This document shows positions 1 to 9,418 of a stretch of DNA of 64,000 nucleotides, one piece after another. The stretch comes from Streptomyces liliiviolaceus (lineage in GTDB: Bacteria > Actinomycetota > Actinomycetes > Streptomycetales > Streptomycetaceae): the NCBI RefSeq assembly GCF_018070025.1, contig NZ_JAGPYQ010000001.1:8122001-8186000 (forward strand), given 5' to 3'. Within the stretch, counting starts at the first letter, position 1. Each line of letters opens with the position of its first letter. Both the position numbers and the translations under genes were made by a program. Under the pieces are notes generated by a model. That model was not told the DNA's origin. It saw only the letters and a program-made list of their open reading frames with translations, and searched no databases.

Positions 1-289
1 GGCGGCTGTAGTACCGGGAGAAGTTCCACATGAAGCCGTAGTAACCGCGGGTGGTGTCCCACGAGTCGGCATCCTGGGCGCCCGCGAACTTGAGCGTGCC
101 GCCCTTCTTGGCGAGGGAGGCCTGGGCGACCTTGTTGTTCGCGGCGTCGAAGCCGGCCGCGCCGGTCTTCGAACCGCCCCCGTCGTCGTCGTTGCCGCCG
201 CCGCACGCCGCCGTGGACAGCAGTGCAGCGACCACGGCTGCGGCGGCCACGGCCTGCTTGCGCCGCCCTGTGGTGCGTTGGGTACTCAC
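1..289 (-). CDS. Oligopeptide ABC transporter solute-binding lipoprotein (partial)
   Basis: Only the N-terminal 96 codons lie in the window; the gene continues past base 1. It starts at GTG (287-289), with GGAGG six bases upstream. The product begins with a basic N-region (RRKQ), a hydrophobic Ala/Val stretch and the lipobox LLSTAAC followed by a Gly/Asp-rich linker, so it should be a lipoprotein on the outer face of the membrane. The mature start (KKGGTLKFAGAQDADSWDT) resembles family 5 extracellular solute-binding proteins (DppA/OppA type), which deliver peptides to a permease. The permease gene lies immediately upstream in the same direction. The peptide substrate cannot be deduced. Confidence 0.85.
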   Translation of the reverse strand, partial: MSTQRTTGRRKQAVAAAAVVAALLSTAACGGGNDDDGGGSKTGAAGFDAANNKVAQASLAKKGGTLKFAGAQDADSWDTTRGYYGFMWNFSRYYSR

Positions 290-310
290 TCGGATCCTCC
301 GATATGTAGC

Positions 311-333
311 GGCCCGTCGACAGATGACGGGCC
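311..333 (-). terminator. Intercistronic stem-loop between permease and binding-protein genes
   Basis: GGCCCGTC and GACGGGCC form a perfect 8-bp stem with a 7-base loop in the 61-base gap between the permease stop and the binding-protein start. There is no U-tract. Such hairpins often stabilise or attenuate mRNA so that the binding protein is made in excess; that role is inferred. Confidence 0.45.
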
Positions 334-350
334 CTTGGGGGTACGGCAGT

Positions 351-1364
351 TCAGCGGGAGCCCTTCGGGTCGAGCGCGTCACGCACGCCGTCACCGAAGA
401 GGTTGAAGGAGAGCACCGTGATGAAGATCGCCACACCCGGGATCACCATGTACATGGGATCCGACTCGTAGTAGTCGATCGCGGCGGAGAGCATCTGCCC
501 CCACGAGGCGGTCGGCGGCTTGACGCCGACGCCCAGGAAGCTGAGCGCCGCCTCGGTGAGGATGTTGGTCGGGATCATCATCGTCGTGTACACGATGATC
601 GGCGCGACCAGGTTGGGCAGCAGCTCCTTGAACAGGATGTAGAACCGTCCGGCTCCGAGGCTGCGCGCGGCTTCGACGTACTCGCGTTCGCGCAGGGAGA
701 GCGTCTGGCCGCGGACCACGCGGCCGACGTAGGGCCAGCCGAAGAAGCCGATGACCAGGATCATCACGAACAGGCGCACGCCCGTGCCGGTCAGACCCAG
801 CATCTGGTTCGGCATGACCGAGACCAGCGCGATGATGAAGAGCAGCTGCGGGAAGGCCAGCAGGCCGTCCATGACGCGGCTGACGGTCGCGTCGACCCAG
901 CCGCCGAAGTAGCCGGCGAGCACGCCGAGGATCGTGCCGAGCACCACGGCCACCAGGGCCGACAGGAAGCCGACCAGCAGAGAGATCCGGGCTCCGTAGA
1001 CGATCCGGGCGAAGATGTCGCGGCCGTTGACGGGTTCGACACCGAAGAGGTGGTCCCCGCTGATGCCGCCGTAGGCCCCCTTGGGGGTCGAGAAGAGCGG
1101 GTCGATCAGGTCCTCGTGGTGCGTTTCGGGGTCCTGGCCGACCAGGTTCGCGATCACGGGCGCGAGCAGGGCGATCAGGATCAGCAGAAGCACGACCATG
1201 CCGCCGGCGAGGGCCAGCTTGTCGCGCTTCAGGCGCTCCCAGGCGATGCGGCCGAGGGAACGTCCTTGTACCGCCTTCGCCTCGGCGGAGCCGGCAACGA
1301 GCGCCGCCTCTTCGGCCGCGCTCGGCGCGGCTTCGGCCGTCGGCTCGTGCAATGGTGCCGTCAT
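351..1364 (-). CDS. Oligopeptide ABC transporter permease, DppC/OppC family
   Basis: Predicted 337-residue inner-membrane permease of a peptide importer. After an Ala/Glu-rich cytoplasmic start, the first membrane helix (LALAGGMVVLLLILIALLAP) is followed by a long extracytoplasmic loop with the DppC-type segment GVEPVNGRDIFARIVYGARISL. Further helices and the cytoplasmic coupling region YVEAARSLGAGRFYILFKELLPNL (the EAA loop that contacts the ATPase) follow, then the family-typical end SFNLFGDGVRDALDPK. ATG 1364 gives the usual family length; the frame stays open further upstream without a good ribosome site. The partner DppB-type permease and the two ATPases are not here and probably lie beyond base 1. 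Confidence 0.9.
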   Translation of the reverse strand: MTAPLHEPTAEAAPSAAEEAALVAGSAEAKAVQGRSLGRIAWERLKRDKLALAGGMVVLLLILIALLAPVIANLVGQDPETHHEDLIDPLFSTPKGAYGGISGDHLFGVEPVNGRDIFARIVYGARISLLVGFLSALVAVVLGTILGVLAGYFGGWVDATVSRVMDGLLAFPQLLFIIALVSVMPNQMLGLTGTGVRLFVMILVIGFFGWPYVGRVVRGQTLSLREREYVEAARSLGAGRFYILFKELLPNLVAPIIVYTTMMIPTNILTEAALSFLGVGVKPPTASWGQMLSAAIDYYESDPMYMVIPGVAIFITVLSFNLFGDGVRDALDPKGSR

Positions 1365-1446
1365 CGTGGCAGGGACCCCTCTCAACCGGCGGTAGCCGGC
1401 CCACGCTTGCCGCTGTAGCGGCGTGATCAGTCCGTCGTACACATCT

Positions 1447-1462
1447 GGAGGTTTAAACCTCC
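1447..1462. promoter_or_regulatory. Perfect 16-bp palindrome upstream of the peptide transporter genes
   Basis: GGAGGTTTAAACCTCC is a perfect dyad with an AT-only centre, which is rare in this GC-rich DNA. It lies about 85 bases upstream of the permease start, where an operator for the peptide-transporter operon would be expected. No regulator gene is adjacent. The role is inferred from symmetry and position. Confidence 0.45.
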
Positions 1463-1641
1463 TGGACCGGGAGTCTTCAACGCCCCGGTGATCTGAAGCC
1501 AGACCTGAAGGCGAATGGATGCGCAACCGTGATGCCGTCAGGAGGGTTCCGTTATCCGAACGCCGGGTAACGGGGGTCGGACACATGACACTTGGGGCGA
1601 AACGGGCCTCGCAACCCATTTACCCGCGTAGATCGGGACAT

Positions 1642-1690
1642 TCCACCCAGCGGCGGTACAGGTGTGGGAGCAGATGCTCCACTGGGTGGA
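1642..1690 (-). terminator. Compound hairpin downstream of the SseB-family gene
   Basis: An outer 9-bp stem (TCCACCCAG with CTGGGTGGA) encloses an inner hairpin GGAGCA-GA-TGCTCC. It lies 58 bases beyond the stop of the gene ending at 1748 and is a plausible factor-independent or processing terminator. The rest of 1365-1747 holds the 16-bp palindrome, a weak dyad at 1551-1571 and no credible gene. Confidence 0.45.
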
Positions 1691-1747
1691 CTCCGCCTGA
1701 CGGATCACGACCATCCGGCTGGATGGACCGTGTCCCTCCAGATCATC

Positions 1748-2539
1748 TCAGTACGTGCCGGGGAATCCGTAACCGCCCGCCGCGGGCGCCTGGACGGGAG
1801 CCGCGTGCGCCTCCCGGTCGTAGAACGGCCGCGCGTTGGCGCGCAGCCACAGAGCCACCGGGTCGTACTCGTCCGACATCGCGACGGTCGACACCGGCAG
1901 CCCGTCCGGCACCGCGCCGATCGACTGCTGCATCATCGCCCGCACCGAGTCCACGGCCGGCGGGCTGGTGTCGTACACATCGAGCCCGATGGCCAGGTAC
2001 GGGGCGCCCAGCGCGGGCTGCACCCAGGCGCGGCGCAGCGAGCGGACGGCGGCCGTCCGGTGCGCGTTCTGGGTCAGCAGGGCGTAGAACTGCGGGATCT
2101 CGATGGCCGGTTCGGACAGCCGCAGCGGGCCCGCGGGCTGCCGCTCCAGACCGGTGGCGATGCGCCGCAGATCGAGCCAGGGGATGCCGACGCCGCCGCC
2201 CGGCGCGTGCGGGTTCAGCCAGAGCCCGTAGTGGTCGGGGTAGAGGGTGCGGGCCACGTCGAGCCCGTCGACCACCTCGTACGAACGGTTCCAGCCGCTG
2301 GCCGACAGCTCCTGGGCGGAGGTCACGCAGGGCGCGTAGCCGAAGCCGTCGACCTCCATGTTCCCGTACTGGGCGTCGGGCGAGCCCGCCTGGCCGTGCC
2401 AGAGCAGCATCCACACCTGGCCGGACGGCGGGGTCGCCAGTGCGCGCAGGAGCGCCTCGTAGGCGTCGTAACGCCCGGGCGTCACTTGGCGCAGCATGTG
2501 CTCGACCTGCCCGGCCGCGGCCGTGCCCGACGCGCTCAC
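1748..2539 (-). CDS. SseB-family protein (first of two)
   Basis: 263-residue soluble protein starting at GTG 2539; no signal peptide or membrane helix. The order LLRALATPPSGQVWMLLWHG, then DGFGYAPCVTSAQELSASGW, then a C-terminal half ending LWLRANARPFYDREA matches the SseB family (N-terminal SseB domain plus SseB C-terminal domain). The family is named for enhanced serine sensitivity in E. coli; its biochemical activity is not established. The second SseB protein of the window lies 265 bases upstream and shares the closing WLR..RPFY motif. The neighbouring glycine/serine catabolic genes make the family name suggestive, but that link is inference. Confidence 0.75.
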   Translation of the reverse strand: MSASGTAAAGQVEHMLRQVTPGRYDAYEALLRALATPPSGQVWMLLWHGQAGSPDAQYGNMEVDGFGYAPCVTSAQELSASGWNRSYEVVDGLDVARTLYPDHYGLWLNPHAPGGGVGIPWLDLRRIATGLERQPAGPLRLSEPAIEIPQFYALLTQNAHRTAAVRSLRRAWVQPALGAPYLAIGLDVYDTSPPAVDSVRAMMQQSIGAVPDGLPVSTVAMSDEYDPVALWLRANARPFYDREAHAAPVQAPAAGGYGFPGTY

Positions 2540-2718
2540 CTTCTACCGCCCCTTCGCGACATCACTGACATACCGGCCCCGTTCGATGAGGTGTCCCGTT
2601 CACTTGAACATCGCACCATCCCGACCGAGCCATGAAACCAGCTTAAGTGGCGATCCCGACAGCACCGTTGCGCTCCGCTGGGTTTGGTGTTTTGAGCTCG
2701 GGACTCTCTGTGCGCTGT

Positions 2719-2763
2719 CGGGTGCGGGCCGTACGTGGCTGGGCGCGCAGTTCCCCGCGCCCC
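2719..2763 (-). repeat. Dispersed 45-bp repeat, intergenic copy
   Basis: Read on the minus strand this is a copy of the repeat with core GGGGCGCGGGGAACTGCGC (core at 2745-2763), followed by a C-rich arm ending near CCCGCAC. It sits in the gap between the two SseB-family genes. Adjacent bases 2760-2775 form a short GC-rich dyad (GCGCCCC/GGGGCGC) with the core end. Confidence 0.75.
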
Positions 2764-2804
2764 TTTCGGGGCGCGCCCTGCGGGCGGCCCCGAAATAGCC
2801 CCGC

Positions 2805-3596
2805 CTAGAACGCTCGGGTGTAGAACGGGCGGACCTTCTCCCTCAGCCAGTCGCCCACCGGGTCCTGGGCCACGTCCAGGAAGACCAGGCTCACCGGGTG
2901 GGGCAACGGGACCCGGCCGAGGGCGCGGCCCAGGGCGTCCAGGGGGAGGGTGCGGGCGTTCTCGTCCCAGTGGGCCACCTCCACACCGACGAACATCACC
3001 GTGTCGCCGCCCTCGATGCTCGCCAGACAGCGCCGGGCGCTCACCACCGGGCCGGCCGCCTCGAACTCCGCCGAGGCCGCGGCCAGGAAGTCCACCGGGT
3101 CGTCCTGCCAGTCAGGCTGGAAGAGCCGGACCCGGCCGCCGCTCGCGGGCCCGTCCAGTTCGGTCCGCCCGGCCCGGCACAGCTCGGCGACGGCGGCCGG
3201 GGGCAGCGGTATCCCGACCGTGCCGTCCGGGTTCAGGACGATGCCGGCCTGGGGCGGCAGACCGCGCGCGAACTCCACGGCGGGTGCCACCGTGTACGCC
3301 ATGTGGTCGCCGACGACCTGGCGGAACTGCTGCTCCGAGGTGAAGACCGGCACGTACGCCTGCCCGGCCAGCTCCATCGTGGGCAGGTCGAGCGGGCCGC
3401 TGTGCGGGCCGCCCCCCTCCGGCAGCGGCACCCAGATGAAGCTGCGCCCGAGGGTCTCCACGATCCGGGCCCCCGTCGAGGGCGACGGAGGGAGCCCCAG
3501 GGAGGCGGCGAGCACCTCCTCCAACTCGTTGCCGGGCCATCCCATGTGGGGGTGTGCGTGTGCCGGGATGTCCCGTGCCTGGAAGTCCATCTCCAC
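2805..3596 (-). CDS. SseB-family protein (second of two)
   Basis: 263-residue soluble protein. GTG 3596 is chosen because TTGGAG lies six bases before it; an ATG two codons later (3590) is the alternative. Visible family features are the N-terminal segment PGNELEEVLAASLGLPPSPS, the mid-domain YVPVFTSEQQFRQVVGDH, VEFARGLPPQAGIVLNPDG typical of SseB, and the C-terminal motif WLREKVRPFYTRAF shared with the downstream paralogue. No catalytic motif is seen. It follows the P-loop gene by 44 bases and could be co-transcribed with it. Function unknown. Confidence 0.75.
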   Translation of the reverse strand: MEMDFQARDIPAHAHPHMGWPGNELEEVLAASLGLPPSPSTGARIVETLGRSFIWVPLPEGGGPHSGPLDLPTMELAGQAYVPVFTSEQQFRQVVGDHMAYTVAPAVEFARGLPPQAGIVLNPDGTVGIPLPPAAVAELCRAGRTELDGPASGGRVRLFQPDWQDDPVDFLAAASAEFEAAGPVVSARRCLASIEGGDTVMFVGVEVAHWDENARTLPLDALGRALGRVPLPHPVSLVFLDVAQDPVGDWLREKVRPFYTRAF

Positions 3597-3640
3597 CGCC
3601 TGCTCCAACCGCCGTGTGCGGTTGACGAGGTTAGTCGTCC

Positions 3641-4309
3641 TCAGTCGCCGAAATCGATGCGACGCAGTACGTCCACCGCGGCACGGTCGACGAGCACCGC
3701 GGAACCGCAGCCCTTGGGGAGGTCGCCCTTCTCCACCGAGCGCAGCAGCCGGGCGACCGCGCCGCGGTGGCGCGCGAACGCGTACCGCGAGACGCCCCGG
3801 CCGCGCTCGCGCTGGCCGTCCAGGGCCGTACCGGGGTCGACGTCGAGGAGCAGCAGGTGCAGGGTCCCGCCGCGGCGACGGGCGTCCCGGGCGAGCCAGT
3901 CGCGCACCCAGGCCTGCGTACCGCAGTCGTGCACGACGACGCCCTCCCCGGAGCGCAGGGCCCGGCGCAGGCCCGCGTAGTGCGCGGCGCGGACGAGGGG
4001 GCGGTAGACCGCGTACGGCAGGAAACGGGCCAGGCGCTCGTCCCAGCGGTCGCGGGTGTCCTGGGAGTCGATGCGGCGGCCGGTCACCGCCCGGCGCATC
4101 AGGGTCGATTTGCCGCTGCCCGGCAGCCCCGTGACCACCACCAGATCGGCCGCCCCGAAGCGCAGACCGTGCGGACTGTGGCCCGAGCGCGCCCGCAGGT
4201 CGCGGACGACGGGGGTCACCAGCGGGTCGCACGCCTCCCTGGCCGGAGCGGGTGGCTGCTTGGGCAGCGCGATGCCCGAACTGGTCGCGTACGCCGTGGT
4301 CCTGTTCAC
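3641..4309 (-). CDS. Small P-loop ATPase/kinase-like protein
   Basis: 222-residue protein with a clear Walker A motif, GLPGSGKST, about residue 70, preceded by the strand DLVVVTG. Further on, GEGVVVHDCGTQAWVRDWLARDARRRGG and LHLLLLDVDPGTALDGQRERGR look like the lid and base-binding parts of nucleotide or gluconate-kinase-like P-loop proteins. GTG 4309 is preferred over ATG 4327 because GGAGG lies nine bases upstream of the GTG and nothing suitable precedes the ATG. No membrane segments. The phosphoryl acceptor is unknown. It is divergent from the gcvT operon and upstream of an SseB gene. Confidence 0.7.
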   Translation of the reverse strand: MNRTTAYATSSGIALPKQPPAPAREACDPLVTPVVRDLRARSGHSPHGLRFGAADLVVVTGLPGSGKSTLMRRAVTGRRIDSQDTRDRWDERLARFLPYAVYRPLVRAAHYAGLRRALRSGEGVVVHDCGTQAWVRDWLARDARRRGGTLHLLLLDVDPGTALDGQRERGRGVSRYAFARHRGAVARLLRSVEKGDLPKGCGSAVLVDRAAVDVLRRIDFGD

Positions 4310-4414
4310 CCTGATCGTCCTCCCCATGGGGTCGGCAGACCCATCTCCGTCGAGTGTAAAGAGAAGGTAATGCGCTGGTCCCCCCGTTTCTGTTCTTGTC
4401 CTGCCACAGCCCCG

Positions 4415-4430
4415 TCACAGATCACTGTGA
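4415..4430. promoter_or_regulatory. Dyad TCACAG-N4-CTGTGA in the gcvT leader region
   Basis: A perfect 6+6 inverted repeat lies between the P-loop gene (minus) and the glycine riboswitch (plus), 113 bases before the riboswitch. It resembles a regulator-binding site; the regulator is unknown. No convincing -35/-10 pair could be fixed in this 491-base gap, which otherwise holds only the riboswitch. Confidence 0.35.
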
Positions 4431-4527
4431 ACACCCTGGCCACCCGTCCGGACACCGCGCGGCCCCCTGCCGGAGCCGGGGGCATGCAATGATGTGCCCG
4501 CCAACTGCATACCGGCCGCTTGAATCC

Positions 4528-4768
4528 GCGCGGGAGAGTTCCGGGAAACACGTACACGCAGGTGTACGAGTGCCCGGGCGCCGAAGGAGCAAGTCCCTCC
4601 CTTGAATCTCTCAGGCCCCCGATACCGCACGGACGAGGCACATCTGAAAAGCGGGCCGCCCCTGACCGTCAGGGCGTAGGCCCCACCCAAGGTGCAAGTC
4701 GGTGACCCCCGTGTTCGGCGGCGGGTCACGGCGAACCTCTCAGGTCCCGATGACAGATGGGGAGGAAC
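4528..4768 (+). promoter_or_regulatory. Tandem glycine riboswitch (gcvT leader)
   Basis: Two consecutive glycine-aptamer cores are recognisable. The first has GCGCGGGAGAG, GCCGAAGGAGCAAG, GAATCTCTCAGG and GATACCGCACGGAC. The second has ACCCAAGGTGCAAG, GCGAACCTCTCAGG and GATGACAGATGGGGAGG. These are the conserved purine-rich internal loops and 3' strands of the family. The element ends 32 bases before gcvT. Glycine riboswitches upstream of gcvT are known in Streptomyces and switch the glycine-cleavage genes on when glycine is abundant. No strong intrinsic terminator follows the second aptamer, so control may be translational or by early termination; this cannot be decided by eye. Confidence 0.92.
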
Positions 4769-4800
4769 GACCTCGCCGTCATGCCTTGGGAGCCCCGCCG

Positions 4801-5928
<1,128 letters not shown>

Positions 5929-5932
5929 CACT

Positions 5933-6010
5933 GGTCCGCAAGCACCGCACGTGACGCCCCTCCACAGGCGCCGCACGTGACGCCGGTCCGCAGGCGCCAC
6001 ACGTGATCCT
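5933..6010. repeat. Three 26-bp tandem repeats between gcvT and gcvH
   Basis: Copies are at 5933-5958, 5959-5984 and 5985-6010. Each contains CRC-ACGTGA with a CACGTG hexamer at or near the same position and the segment GCAGGCGCC or a close variant. They occupy most of the gcvT-gcvH spacer. Function unknown; they could be a binding array, an mRNA processing region or a neutral expansion. Confidence 0.85.
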
Positions 6011-6081
6011 GGGCACATCCGCCCAGCTCACCCGTACTCCCCCTGCATCAGCACTCACCCGCGTACAGGAGAATTCAGGCC

Positions 6082-6459
6082 ATGAGCAACCCCCAAGAGC
6101 TGCGCTACAGCAAGGAGCACGAGTGGCTGTCGGGCGCCGAGGACGGCGTCTCGACGGTCGGCATCACGGAGCACGCGGCCAACGCGCTCGGCGACGTGGT
6201 GTACGTCCAGCTCCCCGAGGTCGGTGCCGCGGTGACCGCGGGCGAGACCTGCGGCGAGCTGGAGTCGACCAAGTCGGTGAGCGACCTGTACTCACCCGTC
6301 ACCGGTGAGATCACCGAGATCAACCAGGATGTCGTGGACGACCCCGCGCTGGTGAACACCGCTCCCTTCGAGGGTGGCTGGCTCTTCAAGGTACGGGTGA
6401 CGGACGAGCCGAAGGACCTGCTCTCCGCCGCCGAGTACACCGAATTCTCCGGCTCCTGA
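6082..6459 (+). CDS. gcvH: Glycine cleavage system H protein
   Basis: 125-residue lipoyl carrier, the usual length. The lipoyl attachment lysine is Lys64 in the motif [12 protein letters not shown], inside the flattened beta-barrel domain; the N-terminal KEHEWL and [18 protein letters not shown] segments are family hallmarks. Lipoylated H protein shuttles the aminomethyl group from GcvP to GcvT and is then reoxidised by lipoamide dehydrogenase. ATG 6082 is preceded by AGGAG. glyA follows 30 bases downstream, which suggests one transcript. Confidence 0.97.
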   Translation: MSNPQELRYSKEHEWLSGAEDGVSTVGITEHAANALGDVVYVQLPEVGAAVTAGETCGELESTKSVSDLYSPVTGEITEINQDVVDDPALVNTAPFEGGWLFKVRVTDEPKDLLSAAEYTEFSGS

Positions 6460-6489
6460 TTCCGGCTCCTCGCTAAGGACCCCAGACCG

Positions 6490-7752
6490 ATGTCGCTTCT
6501 GAACACGCCCCTGCACGAACTCGACCCGGACGTCGCCGCCGCCCTCGACGCCGAGCTGAACCGTCAGCAGTCCACCCTTGAGATGATCGCCTCGGAGAAC
6601 TTCGCCCCGGTCGCGGTCATGGAGGCCCAGGGCTCGGTCCTCACCAACAAGTACGCCGAGGGCTACCCCGGCCGCCGCTACTACGGCGGCTGCGAGCACG
6701 TCGACGTCGCCGAGCAGATCGCGATCGACCGGGTCAAGGAGCTGTTCGGCGCCGAGTACGCCAACGTGCAGCCGCACTCGGGCGCCTCCGCCAACCAGGC
6801 CGCGCTCTTCGCGCTGGCCCAGCCCGGCGACACCATCCTCGGCCTGGACCTCGCCCACGGCGGTCACCTGACCCACGGGATGCGGCTGAACTTCTCCGGC
6901 AAGCAGTTCAACGTGGTCGCCTACCACGTGGACGACGCCGGCCTGGTCGACATGGCCGAGGTCGAGCGGCTCGCCAAGGAGCACCGCCCCAAGGTGATCA
7001 TCGCGGGCTGGTCGGCGTACCCCCGGCAGCTGGACTTCGCCGAGTTCCGCCGTATCGCGGACGAGGTCGAGGCCCACCTGTGGGTCGACATGGCGCACTT
7101 CGCGGGTCTCGTCGCGGCCGGCCTCCACCCGAACCCGGTGGAGTACGCGGACGTGGTCACCTCCACCACCCACAAGACGCTCGGCGGGCCCCGCGGCGGG
7201 ATCATCCTCGCCAAGAAGGCCTTCGCGAAGAAGCTCAACTCGTCCGTCTTCCCGGGCTTCCAGGGCGGCCCCCTGGAGCACGTGATCGCGGCCAAGGCGG
7301 TCTCCTTCAAGGTCGCCGCCACCGAGGAGTTCAAGGAGCGCCAGCAGCGCACGGTCGACGGCGCGCGCATCCTCGCCGAGCGGCTGACGGCGGCCGACGC
7401 CCGCGAGGCCGGGGTGAACGTCCTCTCCGGCGGCACGGACGTCCACCTGATCCTGGTCGACCTGCGCGAGTCCGAGCTGGACGGCCAGCAGGCCGAGGAC
7501 CGCCTCCACGAGGTCGGCATCACGGTCAACCGCAACGCCGTCCCGAACGACCCGCGGCCCCCGATGGTCACCTCGGGTCTGCGGATCGGTACGCCCGCGC
7601 TCGCCACCCGCGGCTTCACGGCCGAGGACTTCACCGAGGTCGCGGACGTCATCGCCGAGACCCTGAAGCCGGCCTTCGACGCGGCGGCGCTCAAGGCCCG
7701 GGTGACCGCCCTGGCCGACAAGCACCCGCTGTACCCCGGTCTGGGCAAGTAG
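6490..7752 (+). CDS. glyA: Serine hydroxymethyltransferase
   Basis: 420 residues, a complete PLP-dependent fold-type I enzyme. It interconverts serine and glycine using tetrahydrofolate/5,10-methylene-THF. The PLP-binding lysine lies in [16 protein letters not shown] (about residue 228). The N-terminal SENF motif ([10 protein letters not shown]), [17 protein letters not shown] and the active-site [10 protein letters not shown] are all intact. AAGGA precedes the ATG. With gcvT and gcvH upstream, it can condense a second glycine with the one-carbon unit released by the cleavage system, giving serine for the SdaA enzyme encoded downstream. Confidence 0.97.
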   Translation: MSLLNTPLHELDPDVAAALDAELNRQQSTLEMIASENFAPVAVMEAQGSVLTNKYAEGYPGRRYYGGCEHVDVAEQIAIDRVKELFGAEYANVQPHSGASANQAALFALAQPGDTILGLDLAHGGHLTHGMRLNFSGKQFNVVAYHVDDAGLVDMAEVERLAKEHRPKVIIAGWSAYPRQLDFAEFRRIADEVEAHLWVDMAHFAGLVAAGLHPNPVEYADVVTSTTHKTLGGPRGGIILAKKAFAKKLNSSVFPGFQGGPLEHVIAAKAVSFKVAATEEFKERQQRTVDGARILAERLTAADAREAGVNVLSGGTDVHLILVDLRESELDGQQAEDRLHEVGITVNRNAVPNDPRPPMVTSGLRIGTPALATRGFTAEDFTEVADVIAETLKPAFDAAALKARVTALADKHPLYPGLGK

Positions 7753-7763
7753 TTCCGTTTCGC

Positions 7764-7801
7764 GGGGTACCGCGCACACTGGAAGGTGCGCGCGGTACCC
7801 C
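7764..7801 (+). terminator. Hairpin downstream of glyA
   Basis: GGGGTACCGCGCAC (7764-7777) pairs with GTGCGCGCGGTACCCC (7786-7801) with a two-base bulge and an 8-base loop, 11 bases after the glyA stop. The following T-containing pyrimidine tract fits a terminator or attenuator that could lower sdaA expression relative to glyA. Confidence 0.65.
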
Positions 7802-7805
7802 GTTC

Positions 7806-7855
7806 CGTTCCACCCCGTTCCGCCCTGTTCCACCCCGCTTCACCCCGTTTTGAGG
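7806..7855 (+). repeat. Degenerate decamer tandem repeat before sdaA
   Basis: Consecutive 10-bp units CGTTCCACCC, CGTTCCGCCC, TGTTCCACCC, CGCTTCACCC and CGTTTTGAGG run up to the sdaA ribosome site. The last unit supplies the GAGG. The tract is pyrimidine-rich on the coding strand and would leave an unstructured leader. Copy number may vary between strains. Confidence 0.75.
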
Positions 7856-7862
7856 AGTTCCC

Positions 7863-9248
7863 GTGGCCATCTCGGTCTTCGACCTGTTCTCGATCGGCAT
7901 CGGCCCGTCCAGCTCCCACACGGTCGGCCCGATGCGCGCGGCACGCATGTTCGCGCACCGCCTGCGCAACGAGGACCTGCTGACCCCCGTGACCGCGGTC
8001 CGCGCCGAGCTGTACGGCTCACTGGGCGCGACCGGACACGGCCACGGCACCCCCAAGGCGGTCCTGCTCGGCCTGGAGGGCGCCTCGCCCCGCACGGTGG
8101 ACGTCGAGGGCGCCGACGACCGGGTCGAGAAGATCAAGTCGTCGGGCCGCCTCGATCTGCTCGGCGAGCACGAGATCGACTTCTCCTTCGACGACGACCT
8201 GGTGCTGCACCGCCGCAAGACACTGCCGTACCACGCGAACGGCATGACCCTGTGGGCGTACGACGCCTCGGGCGCCGAGGTGCTGTCGAAGACGTACTAC
8301 TCGGTGGGCGGCGGGTTCGTCGTCGACGAGGACGCGGTCGGCGCGGACCGCATCGTGCTGGACGACACGGTCCTGAAGTACCCCTTCCGCACGGGCGACG
8401 AGCTGCTGCGGCTCACCCGCGAGACCGGCCTGTCCATCTCCGCGCTGATGCTGGAGAACGAGCGGGCCTGGCGCACCGAGGAGGAGATCCGCGAAGGGCT
8501 CCTCGCCATCTGGCGCGTGATGCAGGCGTGCGTGACGCGCGGCATGTCCCGCGAGGGCATCCTCCCCGGCGGCCTGCGGGTGCGCCGCCGCGCGGCCATG
8601 TCGGCCCGCCAACTGCGCGCCGAGGGCGACCCGCTGGCCCACGCCATGGAGTGGATCACCCTGTACGCGATGGCGGTGAACGAGGAGAACGCGGCGGGCG
8701 GCCGGGTCGTGACCGCCCCCACCAACGGCGCCGCGGGCATCATCCCGTCGGTCCTGCACTACTACGTCAACTTCGTCGCCGGCACCTCCTCCTCGGAGGC
8801 CGAGAAGGACGACGGCGTCGTACGCTTCCTGCTCGCCGCGGGCGCCATCGGCATGCTCTTCAAGGAGAACGCCTCCATCTCCGGCGCCGAGGTCGGCTGC
8901 CAGGGCGAGGTCGGCTCGGCCTGCTCGATGGCGGCGGGCGCGCTGGCGGAGGTGCTCGGCGGATCTCCCGAACAGGTCGAGAACGCCGCCGAGATCGGCA
9001 TGGAGCACAACCTCGGTCTCACCTGCGACCCGGTCGGCGGCCTCGTCCAGATCCCCTGCATCGAGCGCAACGGCATGGCCGCGGTCAAGGCCGTCACGGC
9101 GGCGAAGATGGCCATGCGCGGCGACGGCTCCCACAAGGTGTCCCTCGACAAGGTCATCAAGACGATGAAGGAGACGGGCGCGGACATGTCCGTCAAGTAC
9201 AAGGAGACGGCCCGGGGCGGGCTCGCGGTGAACATCATCGAGTGCTGA
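7863..9248 (+). CDS. sdaA: L-serine ammonia-lyase (L-serine dehydratase), iron-sulfur type
   Basis: 461 residues starting at GTG with TGAGGAG upstream. It is the single-chain bacterial enzyme that deaminates serine to pyruvate using an oxygen-sensitive [4Fe-4S] cluster. The beta domain starts [22 protein letters not shown], the classic substrate loop. The alpha domain holds the cysteine motifs [15 protein letters not shown] and [16 protein letters not shown] expected to bind the cluster. Its position after glyA completes a glycine-serine-pyruvate route. A hairpin and decamer repeats separate it from glyA, so it may be partly uncoupled from the riboswitch transcript. Confidence 0.95.
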   Translation: MAISVFDLFSIGIGPSSSHTVGPMRAARMFAHRLRNEDLLTPVTAVRAELYGSLGATGHGHGTPKAVLLGLEGASPRTVDVEGADDRVEKIKSSGRLDLLGEHEIDFSFDDDLVLHRRKTLPYHANGMTLWAYDASGAEVLSKTYYSVGGGFVVDEDAVGADRIVLDDTVLKYPFRTGDELLRLTRETGLSISALMLENERAWRTEEEIREGLLAIWRVMQACVTRGMSREGILPGGLRVRRRAAMSARQLRAEGDPLAHAMEWITLYAMAVNEENAAGGRVVTAPTNGAAGIIPSVLHYYVNFVAGTSSSEAEKDDGVVRFLLAAGAIGMLFKENASISGAEVGCQGEVGSACSMAAGALAEVLGGSPEQVENAAEIGMEHNLGLTCDPVGGLVQIPCIERNGMAAVKAVTAAKMAMRGDGSHKVSLDKVIKTMKETGADMSVKYKETARGGLAVNIIEC

Positions 9249-9330
9249 GCCCTCAGAGGCCGTCCCGAGGGGGCGCGTGCTCCGGCGCAACCTTCAGGGC
9301 GCTGACGGGCGTGAGGGTAGTACGGGCCAA

Positions 9331-9362
9331 GTGGGGGCACCACAAAGGGGATTGCCCCCCAC
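9331..9362 (+). terminator. Hairpin between sdaA and the GH25 gene
   Basis: GTGGGGGCA (9331-9339) and TGCCCCCCAC (9353-9362) form a GC-rich stem with one bulged base. It lies 82 bases beyond the sdaA stop and 56 bases before the muramidase start, so it may end the serine transcript. Confidence 0.5.
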
Positions 9363-9418
9363 AGGCCCCAGGAAGCACGATCCGTGTTTCCGGCCACCCC
9401 AGCACCAAGGAGTCACGC

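Noticed and set aside
51..1418. 455-codon plus-strand frame over the peptide permease
   Set aside because: The opposite strand encodes an unmistakable DppC-type permease.
5933..6010. Possible CRISPR array
   Set aside because: The three units are directly adjacent with no unique spacers and there are no cas genes.
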